A DNA stretch of 64,000 nt from Cryptomeria japonica (taxonomy: Eukaryota; Streptophyta; Pinopsida; Cupressales; Cupressaceae): the NCBI RefSeq assembly GCF_030272615.1, contig NC_081406.1, positions 399,110,939 through 399,174,938 of the forward strand, given 5' to 3'. The notes under the pieces were generated by a model. It had not been told where the DNA came from. It worked only from the letters and a program-made list of their open reading frames with translations, and ran no database searches. This document shows positions 55,910 to 64,000 of the stretch, piece after piece; positions within the stretch are counted from its first letter, which is position 1, and each line of letters opens with the position of its first letter. The translations under genes were made by a program, and so were the position numbers.

Positions 55910-57098
55910 TGTTGGCATTTGACTAAATCGGTAAAGGATTGATTGGTAAATGTGATGAAGAGATTGATATTTATGTTTGATGAATAAATCTTGTATTGTA
56001 ATTAATGGAAACAATGTTTTTGTAGTCATCTAAGTCTTGGAATCCAACCAGTAAGGTATAACTGATACAGAAGATGGTTTACCAGAGAACCAGTAATTAG
56101 GACTTCAACCGGGAAACAAGATTAGAGTTGCATTCATGCAACCGATAAAGGAGATTGATGAAGAGTTGAATGATGTGGTTTTACAGGAGTGATGGAGACA
56201 AGTATTTGGAGCTATTTTCTTGACCGCATTGGTAGATTCAACTGGATAGGCAAGATTTGATGTACAAAGAAGGCACTTTGATGAACACTCAACCGGTAGT
56301 GATAAAGTCACTTAAATCGGTAAAATAGCACAGGTTTTATTTTTTTTTAGTTTGTTATGTTGGTGGCTGACATAAGTTCGACGTGCAATGTTAGTTTGTC
56401 TAGATTCATTGAACCTAGAAAATTGTTCCAAGTTTGTAGCCAACTAAGTTGTTGTCTATAAAAAATGTGATGAGTTATGAGATATACACACGTATGTTGA
56501 TGAGATCGATGGTGAATAAGGTGAATTTGATTATGTAGTGTTTAGTGAAGCTTTGTACTGATGTTTTGTTGAAGTTTTGAGGATCTGAATCGGATCTTAT
56601 CAGACACAGAAGGGTTACATAAAGATCATTTGATTGTTGTTTTCCTAATAGTTTACAGTAGTAAAATCCCCTAACCGGGTAGGTCTTGACAGGCCTTAAA
56701 TTGTAAATCCCCTAATAGGGTAGCTCTATATCAGAGTCTTAAATCATATTGTGAGGTTGATCCTAATAGGTCAAAGCTCCTAACATGGTTCATCATTTAA
56801 ATCCCTTAATCGAGTTTTCTCCTAATAGGGCATATTTGTAAGACCTTAACCGATCAAGATTTCTATTCTGTAGATAGTGAATCTTGTGAGTATTAACTCC
56901 CACCATGGTTTTTCCCTTTTGGGTTTCCACGTATAAATCTCTTGTGTTATGTGGAATTTCTTTTATTGGGAATTAGCTTATGTGGTGATATTCCTCTTGT
57001 GCTTGTTAATTTTTAAGTTGTTTAAGTTGGTGAGCAAATTCATATTATTTTTGCTTCCACTGATTCACACCCCCTCTCAGTGCCTTATAAATTTATCA
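55910..57098 (+). repeat. Element D 3' LTR (1189 bp)
   Basis: It pairs with 22184-23384, and more differences are visible by eye than between the LTRs of F, in keeping with D being the older host of F. It ends TTTATCA. Confidence 0.92.
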
Positions 57099-57578
57099 AA
57101 TAATACCTCTGATGTGACAACCCTTGTAATCCAAATGAAGATAACCTCTCTATGATCATAATATATCCATTTTGATCCACCTCTTGTATTCTTATACCCT
57201 ATCGAAAAGATAATAAAATTCTCAGCTTGACCTCAGATGTCTCCTCAATGAGGTTTCCTCACCATCCTTGTGAATAGTTTTTGATCAAGAAAAAAAAGGT
57301 TTTGAGGGGACCCGAAACCCCTTACATAATAATCCAAAGATAGAGAATTAAAGAAACTAGACCAAGACTAATAACAAAGAAACATAACAAGCTACTACAA
57401 AAAAGGACAACAGAGACACAACAACCAAAGAAAAGAACAACAAAAAGATAGCGAGGTACTGGTGAGAACAACAACAAAAAGAAACCAAGAATGGTTACAT
57501 GAAAATATTGAGGCCATCAGTAGCCTCTTTCTCCAACATCATCATGGTCTTTGTAGCTTTCTTGAGGTCGAGAAGATC

Positions 57579-57899
57579 CTAAGGCAAAGGTACCTCTACA
57601 GCCTTGGTGCTTTGTCTGGTCCTCCTCGTAGTGTGAGGGAAATCCTTGGAGCTAGAAACCCTAGCATCAATCTCCAAATCTACAAAGTTCCTATCATTAT
57701 GAATCTTCTCCAATATAGCCACCATCGCTGACATGTTGGTAGCAGACATTCTCAGCATAGCCACACTATTTTCTATTATCTTCTTGAGTTCAACCTCAAT
57801 TTTCTGCATTTTTAGGTTGATCTCCCCAAAATTTTCCTCATATTTTTTCTTCAAAAGATCAATAGCCTCCCCATTTTTATTAAGGCACTCCAACATCAT
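57579..57899 (-). pseudogene. Unidentified minus-strand coiled-coil ORF
   Basis: 106 codons (LLKKKYEENFGEINLKMQKI, VELKKIIENSVAML, then a basic Thr/Arg tail). I do not recognise it. Part of it (57772-57865) is duplicated at 57919-58008. The neighbourhood (GTTTTGAGGGGACCCGAAACC near 57300 and the A-rich 57340-57480) has a non-LTR retroelement flavour, but no endonuclease or RT is visible. It may not be a gene. Confidence 0.3.
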
Positions 57900-58008
57900 T
57901 CTTTTTTCATCTTGTTTCCACTATCTTCTTGAGTGCAACCTCAATTTTCTACATTTTTAGGTTGATCTCCCTAAACTTTTCATCATATCATTTTCTTAAA
58001 AAGCTCAG
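57772..58008. repeat. Direct duplication of about 90 bases
   Basis: 57772-57865 and 57919-58008 share TATCTTCTTGAGT(T/G)CAACCTC and the following text with scattered differences. Confidence 0.8.
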
Positions 58009-58059
58009 TAGGATCCTTGTGAATAGTTGATGAGACCAATTAACCTCTATTCCATGTAT

Positions 58060-58780
58060 TACTACCTGATTAAATATTGTTTGTGAGGTTGAAGAGACTT
58101 TTAGAAAGTCTCCTTGAAATATTAATTTCTCTTCGATCATGTTTCAATAACTCCGAGTGTTTGGTTTGATCGATAAGACTTATAAAAAGTCTTATATATT
58201 CTGCAAGTCTCTTCAATGAGATGTCATATGTATACAATTTACCTAGTAGAGGAGACACAAAAAATCACTTTTCTATCTAATATTTATCCTTGATATCTTC
58301 TTAGAGATAATTTTTGATGATAAGAAGTCTCCTTAATGAGCTCTTCCTTTATGTCTGTTCAGGAACATTCCCCGATTCTCTTTAATGCAATAAACAATTC
58401 TATATGTGAAGTCTCCTTATTATCAAACAATGAGTGGTTTTACTTTATAATATTCCTTGCCGAAGAGAGTTAACACCTTGCACCAATGAATCATCTTTTA
58501 TATACCTTTTGGTTAGTGCATAATCAAGGAGACTTTTAGAATGTCTCCTTGAACTCCAATGTCTTGCTGATGAGATATATAGTAGGTAGTTAAATCAGAG
58601 AGACCCATGATTTTCTCTTCGATGACCATCTTCTTTAACAGATCTTTCAAATTGAGAAGAATTGAAATTTCTCTCTTTGATTGAGCATGTCTCTTCAATG
58701 GTGATAATTTGAGGCAATGTTTTTTACTTTTTTATAACATTGAAGAGACATCAAAAGGTCTATTTAATATTGACCAAGAG
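58060..58780. repeat. Hairpin-rich stretch with GTCTCC words
   Basis: No gene. Perfect inverted repeats occur at 58094-58112 (GAGACTTT/AAAGTCTC), 58174-58194 (TAAGACTT/AAGTCTTA) and 58526-58550 (AAGGAGAC/GTCTCCTT), among many scattered GTCTCCTT-like words. It could be a decayed satellite or a foldback element. 58781-58919 shows nothing recognisable. Confidence 0.55.
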
Positions 58781-58919
58781 AGTGTATGATCATTCCTGCC
58801 CATTTTCAAATGTCTACTATTGCACTTCTAATATATGTGGTATTTGAAGTTGTTCTAATTAATCTCTTGGAAACATAATTGGGACTATATCTTAGACTAT
58901 AATAAGGAAACAAAACGAA

Positions 58920-60212
58920 TGTTAGGTTTTTAAAACTAGGATTTCTGGTAATGAACAAACAAGAACTTTAATCTATTTTGTTAGCCAATGGTATGAATAG
59001 TAGTGGTAAAATTATATTAAACAATATTGGGAAAATTATATGGGCACAATTATTGGCAAGCGACACTACATTGATAATCAGATGCTGTCATTAATGGCAA
59101 CATGATTCATATATCCAATCCATAGTTCATGATTCATTCATTTCAAAAGATTTATTGAGGTCCAGTAAGGTCCGATAATAAGAATAGTGTATTTGACAAA
59201 GTGTGTAGTTTGGTGGTCAGCGGATTATTTTGGTTGAGTATTTTTATTTGTGGATATGGGAGATGTATTATGGATATGAAATTTACCTTATTCTAGGTTT
59301 GTGGCTTTTGGTGTTAAGTTTGGTGTTGGTTGGAAGATCCGGTAGACTGTTTTTTTGGTAGAACAGTGTTTCGGTGCAGTAACATGTGAAGATTCATTGT
59401 GAAGATCATGCGAAGTAATTTTGATGGTTGTTTGTGTGTTTTACGTTGATGAGCTGACATATGGGAAGCATGTGGACATCTTGTTTTGGTCCACTTAGCT
59501 ATTTTTGGATCGGATTGAGCTAACTTAGGTAACATATTTCATGTTGCATGTTATGCAGTTTATAGGCCGACATGGAATTGATTTAATTTGATGATGTGGA
59601 TATATAATTCTGATTGATATTATCATTTGACATGTTGATGGTGATGAAAGAAGAGTGTATGAGTGATTGTACATAGTTTCACTTGTGCAGTTGAGAGATT
59701 TGTGCTTCGATATAATGCAGAATATCATAATAGAGCATAGCATAACAAAGCAGTGTGTCAGAACAGTGGAAGAAGACTTTTTCTGCTTAATCAGAACTGA
59801 ATTTTGGCATTTGTAGATGTTATTCATTAGTTCATACATTCAGTTATCATTTGTATTCATTCATAGGACAATGTGTCCTCCAGGGGTTGTATCCCTCTTC
59901 TTTGTAATTGAGCATTGAGCTCTAGGCAGTGTGCTTGAATGCATGTGCATTCCCCTTGTAATATTATTATACTCTTGATCATAGTATTATAATATTGTGG
60001 GCCTCAATCCCACTGTTTTTTTTCTCTTAACTGGGTTTCCACATAAAAATATTGATGTTATGGTGTTGTTGATCTTAGATTTGTGTTTCTGCACTTACTT
60101 TTCTTCATTTGCATAAAGTGATTAAAAGAGAAAGTTATTAATTTAAGTTAAATTTGTTGAACACCAATTCACCCCCCTCCCCACCTCTCTCAATGTTCCC
60201 TTGATTCCAACA
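58920..60212 (+). repeat. LTR-like sequence H (left end tentative)
   Basis: The right end is convincing: CACCAATTCACCCCCCTCCCC with CTCTCTCAATGTTCCC, ending CCAACA, as in the other LTRs here, preceded by GGGTTTCCACATAAAAAT. A start TGTTAGG at 58920 would give 1293 bases, but flanks ACGAA and ACAAT do not match well and no primer site follows. Confidence 0.45.
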
Positions 60213-60489
60213 ACAATAACAAATTTTATATGATAACTTTTGAATGAAAAAAATTGTTATTTTAATTGATGTATTTTTATGATCCAATAGTGGCTCCAGT
60301 TAGGGATGAATGTCTAGTAGACATTTCAAGGATCCACAAAACTAATATCTGGGATGCATACCAAAAAGAGGGAAAAAAAAAAGGAAAAAAGGGAAAGTCC
60401 TAATCTACCATGCATGGAAAAAGATATTCTTTAAGAAAATAAGTATTTCAAGAACTATCCATGCACTGGAAGTTCATGAGTTTCTCCTA

Positions 60490-61026
60490 ACATGTCTTGT
60501 AAGAAATATGAATCTTCTCCACCTTTTCTTGTGATAACAAATTGTAATCTAGAGGGCTTCAAATTTTCCATGCTTTCCTTTGTCTTGATTCCTTGCATTC
60601 CACATGAGAACCAAATCTCCTTCTTGAAAATATCTATGTGTTATTCTTTTATCATACAAATACTTCATATGCTACTATTTTTTAGCATTTTGTCTTTGTG
60701 CTTCATGCCTCATCTCAGCTAGTTCTACAAAATGTTCTACCCTCTCTTCCATTAGTTTAGGGATAACAAGGGTCTCTTCCAGCATGAACTTTTTTACTAG
60801 CAGGAAATTGTCTAAGGGCATTTTGGCTTGAGCTCCACACATCAATTCAAAAGGAGATTTTCCAGTAGTTTTCTTAATAATAATCATATCTATCCATAAA
60901 TTCAATTTTGAGTCGCAAGACTTCTTATCAAGTTTCCCAACATCTTTTAATTATCTTTATAATATTATTATTACTAGACTCTATCAGTCCATTCACTTGT
61001 GGATGGTATGGTGAAGCATATGAGAC
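60490..61026 (-). pseudogene. Gypsy integrase C-terminal remnant
   Basis: Minus-strand text includes SYASPYHPQVNGLIESSNNN (third catalytic Glu region) near 61020-60965. Positions 60675-60905 follow with KTTGKSPFELMCGAQAKMPL, then a stop, YDKRITHRYFQEGDLVLMWN and HGKFEAL down to about 60490. This is a Ty3/gypsy integrase C-terminus of a type different from F. It is separated from its N-terminal half by a 0.69-kb insert. 60213-60489 shows nothing identifiable. Confidence 0.82.
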
Positions 61027-61713
61027 TGTTATACATATTGGGAAAATAGGTGTTGTACACCTTGCATAATAATGTTTTTAATTGTAATATGTATTTATCA
61101 TGCAAGTTTCCCATAGACATGTAATGTAATATTTATTTATTTGATGTTGCACATGGCCTTGCAACATCTAGAGATTCCTTGGGAATATTGTCAAGACCAC
61201 TTGATAAGTTTTACTGTAACATTGAGAGATATTATCTTGTATTTGTTTAACATTAGGAAAATTAATTTAATAAAGTACCCAATATTAGATGTGGGGTCAA
61301 TGGGGTAGTTATCCTATGGTTTTTGCACATGGTTTTTATGTAATACCACTTGGTGGTTTTGTGGGATCTTGTGTTTATAAAAGCAACCATATGGGTAGTT
61401 GTTTGGGTTAAAGAGCCAAGTTAGCCAAGTTTAACATTTGTGGAGATTGGAATCATGGCATGGGATGTGTGGTTACATGATTTTTCACATGGAGTGCTTG
61501 TTGATGGCTAGGTTCTAGAGGCTTTCACAGTTGTATTGTAATGTTGCATTGCTGAATAATACATGGTGATGGATGCTTTTGTAGGCTAGATTTTTTCCTC
61601 ATGAGGGTTTTCCCAGGATATATCTTGTGTCAACTTTGAAGGGTATGTTATATTTTTTTCATGTGGATTCTATGAGTTTATTTTATTGAAATCTAAATTG
61701 GGTTATATGGAAA
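61027..61713 (+). repeat. LTR-like insert splitting the integrase remnant
   Basis: The integrase frame stops at GIVMKL (about 61717) and resumes at VSYASPYHP (about 61030). The intervening 0.69 kb begins TGTTATACAT, has a TATA box (GTTTATAAAAGC at about 61372) and the text CCTCATGAGGGTTTTCCCAGG seen in plant copia LTRs. I judge it a solo LTR. No exact target duplication was found. Confidence 0.55.
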
Positions 61714-62068
61714 TTCTCATAAAGTTGGCTGGAAGTTTCATTACAATGCCATAATCCTTATAGAATGACTTGAATTCATTCGATCTAAAACACATTCCAT
61801 TATTAGTGATTATTCTAATAGGGACTCCAAATCTAGTTATGGTTTTTCCATTAGAAATTTTACCACCACTTTACTAGTAGCTTTCTTGGTTGGGCCTGCC
61901 TCACCCACTTAATAAATTAATCTATTGCTACAAGGATCCACCAGTGTCCTCCACTAGATTTGTCTGAGATCTCTCCTATAAATTCTAATCCCCATTGGTG
62001 AAATAGTGCTTCAAATTGCATATGTCTCATTGGTAGAGCTCCTTGATATTTCAAATTTTAAGAGAATA
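61714..62068 (-). pseudogene. Gypsy integrase core remnant
   Basis: FHQWGLEFIGEISDKSSGGH (first catalytic position Glu instead of Asp), HWWILVAID, FIKWV, then FGVPIRIITNNGMCFRSNEF (second catalytic Asp to Asn) and YKDYGIVMK. Several stops. Together with 60490-61026 it is one old integrase. Confidence 0.82.
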
Positions 62069-63349
62069 TTTGTGTAGTACCTCTCCCCGATCAAACTCTG
62101 GTTAACCTAGTTTGACCATGGTTTACCTTATTAACAACTAGCATGGATGGTTGAAACACTATGTATAGATGCCCTGATTCAATATGACAGACTATGCTAG
62201 ATGGATAAATTAGTGAATGTTGACCCCTTGTGAATAATTAGACATAATTTTCCTATGTATCATATATCTGTTAGGGGTTTGGGGCCCTATCCTGAACCCA
62301 TCATAAGAATATCTTTTTTCTATTATAGACTTATCTTTCAAGATAGAACATTGATACATCATTTTCATGAGACCTTTTGACATATGACCTTCATGAAACT
62401 AATGGATAAGATGTATTTTGCATTATGTTGATTCCGGTATTTAGATTGATGATGTTGAGATTCACTTATGCATGCCTAATTCGTGTCTATTTTATATGGT
62501 TTTATTGGTATTGCAATGAGTGTATGGTTGCATGAGAATTATTGGGAAAAGTATGTAAACCATGTTATGAAATCTTTTTACCTTGCAGTGCATATTTTGA
62601 TGCTGTGTGTTGACATGTAATTCCTTGTGTGTATACATATGCATAATGTTTTGGACATACTAATGTGTGAATTGAGTTGTGTAGGATATTAATGCATGTG
62701 ATCATGGAATTATAGGGAGAACTAGGGCCAAACCTATGTGCAATAGTGAAGCCAAGGTTAGTCTATTTGGAGAGACAATACCTCATTTGTAATGTTTTTT
62801 ATTTGGTATGAGTAAATGCTTGTGTGTATGTTCAATTGTCAATTGTTAATTTATTCTTCCTAAAAGGACATGCTCAAGTGCAAATTGTGATGTGTTGTAT
62901 TTTATGGTGTCACTTGACACTTGTGATGTATTGTGAGATGTCATATGGCATGTCTTTGGGAGGTAAATTGTGAAACCCTATGCATTTTCAAATATCTTGT
63001 AGTGGTCCCAAAAGATAACTTGGTTAAAGAGCCTTTAGTTTGGTCAAATCAAGTTTGACCCGTAGATAAACTTTAGGTGGGTTTTTTGGGGGTCAAACTA
63101 ACTCCTATGGTTGAGGTTAGGTCACTTTTTAGGGCCCACTTGATATACCTATGGGTAAGGGACATTTTTATCCTTATAACCACTCACATGTGATTGCCAA
63201 GTCACTTCGAAAGTGGGTTTTCCAAGATGGACGAAAATTCAGCTTTTTGAAGATTGACCCTTGGTAAGACAACCTTCCATTTAAGTAATTGATGCTCTTC
63301 CCCACCTTACACTTACCTTTTCAGTTTCCTATTTTATAAACCATGTAAG
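62069..63349. other. Gene-free stretch, possibly LTR-derived
   Basis: No coding sequence is recognised. TGTAGTACCTCTCCCCGATC at about 62073 and TGTGAAACCCTATGC at about 62970 look like gypsy LTR starts, but no partner repeat is in the window. Confidence 0.35.
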
Positions 63350-64000
63350 TGTTAGGGTTCCCACAGATACTAAGAGGGGGGGGTGAATCAGTATTTGACT
63401 GGTAATGAGATTTTCTTAAAACAGAACATGCAGAACATAAAGTAACAGTGTACCAGTATGCAAGAATTAATGTAATTAACAGAATCAAAAACATCCACAT
63501 GAAAAGAACACCATAACACAAGATGTTTAATGAGGAAACCCGGTGTGGGAAAAACCTCGATGGGATTTGTGACCCACAATATTCACTTACTGGCCAATAA
63601 GAGAATATTACTTACAATAGGGGCCTGCACATGCAGGAAGGCCAACTGCCTAGAGCACACTGCTCAATAAGAAGTCACACTGACTTACAATGAGGATTAT
63701 GCAAATCCAATGATCTGTACTACTTTACAATAGCATCTTCAATGCTAGATTCAGTACCAGTTCTTGCTCTGTTCTTTACATATACCCTTAACCTACAATT
63801 CGCACATTAGGTCTGCTTTATAATTTTCTTTATGCTTCCTATCCATATCCTATAAATGACTACAATGATCTCTTTTATATACAAGATTCATTTTACAATT
63901 TGCCAAATCAGCTTACAATAATAAACAAAATATTACATATCAAAAATCCTGTCGACCTCTGTGCCAGTATACATCTTTTCTTCTGTGTTGGTGTCGGTGC
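63350..64000 (-). repeat. LTR of element I, cut by the window edge
   Basis: Starts TGTTAGGGTTCCCACAG, then GAGGGGGGGGTGAATCAG, the same layout as the LTRs of A, B and G (TGTTAG..., GAGGGG, GGTGAAT). By analogy it is on the minus strand. The left side has no primer site-like text, so this end is the outer end of an element or a solo LTR. Open frames inside are not genes. Confidence 0.7.

Larger units (their letters stand above)
22184..57098 (+). mobile_element. Element D: non-autonomous LTR retrotransposon with ORF1/ORF2, heavily nested
   Basis: The LTRs at 22184-23384 and 55910-57098 match (TGTTGGCATTTGACT ... TTTATCA). A perfect Met-tRNA primer site follows the left LTR and a polypurine tract precedes the right one. 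Removing E (23852-25245) and F (27053-52593) leaves an internal region of about 5.6 kb, almost the same as the 5604 bases of the related element G. It carries the G-type ORF1 (coiled coil and zinc knuckles) and ORF2, with no protease, integrase or RT. Flanks AATCA and AATAA form an imperfect target duplication. All frames contain stops. Confidence 0.87.

Overview
The window reads as plant nuclear DNA, probably from a seed plant with a large repeat-filled genome. A conifer is my guess from the style of the elements, but nothing here proves it. It is AT-rich and I see no ordinary cellular gene, tRNA or rRNA. Nearly every supported open reading frame belongs to a decayed LTR retrotransposon, and many other long open stretches lie in microsatellites or LTRs.

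Layout. (A) 1-5727: Ty1/copia element on the minus strand, cut by the window edge, with its 5' LTR at 4513-5727. 5728-6900: CA/TA microsatellites and AT-rich palindromes. (B) 6901-20957: a second minus-strand copia element with 1.6-kb LTRs and a TATAT target duplication. Its left LTR is interrupted by (C) 7332-13684, a head-to-tail array of a non-coding LTR element (four LTRs, three short internal domains). 20958-21556: a large microsatellite. (D) 22184-57098: a plus-strand non-autonomous LTR element stretched to 35 kb by insertions. An LTR (E, 23852 to about 25245) sits in its first ORF. A Ty3/gypsy Tat-like element (F, 27053-52593, target duplication TTCAT) sits in its second ORF. F is itself split in its reverse transcriptase by (G, 35243-43232), a minus-strand element related to D. 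57099-64000: older debris, namely a hairpin-rich stretch, LTR-like sequences (H and others), a gypsy integrase remnant split by an LTR-like insert, and the start of another LTR element (I, from 63350).

The most interesting content is the D/G pair. The two elements have unrelated-looking LTRs and opposite orientations, and neither has protease, integrase or reverse transcriptase. They share one gene plan: an ORF1 with a coiled coil followed by a CCHC zinc-knuckle array, then an ORF2 of roughly 1000 codons with a conserved N-terminal half and a lysine-rich coiled-coil C-terminal half. They use the same initiator-tRNA-Met type primer site and the same extended polypurine box as copia elements A and B. 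This suggests a family of protein-coding parasites of copia machinery. Element F adds a second unusual feature: an antisense, broken plant mobile domain ORF in its 3' region, together with a dual RNase H, a G-patch and three repeated hairpins near the polypurine tract.

All coding regions except the first 466 codons of ORF2 in G carry stops, frameshifts or catalytic-site changes, so the window is a fossil record rather than a set of active genes. Boundaries given to the base are those supported by LTR ends, primer sites, polypurine tracts or target duplications. Others are marked approximate.
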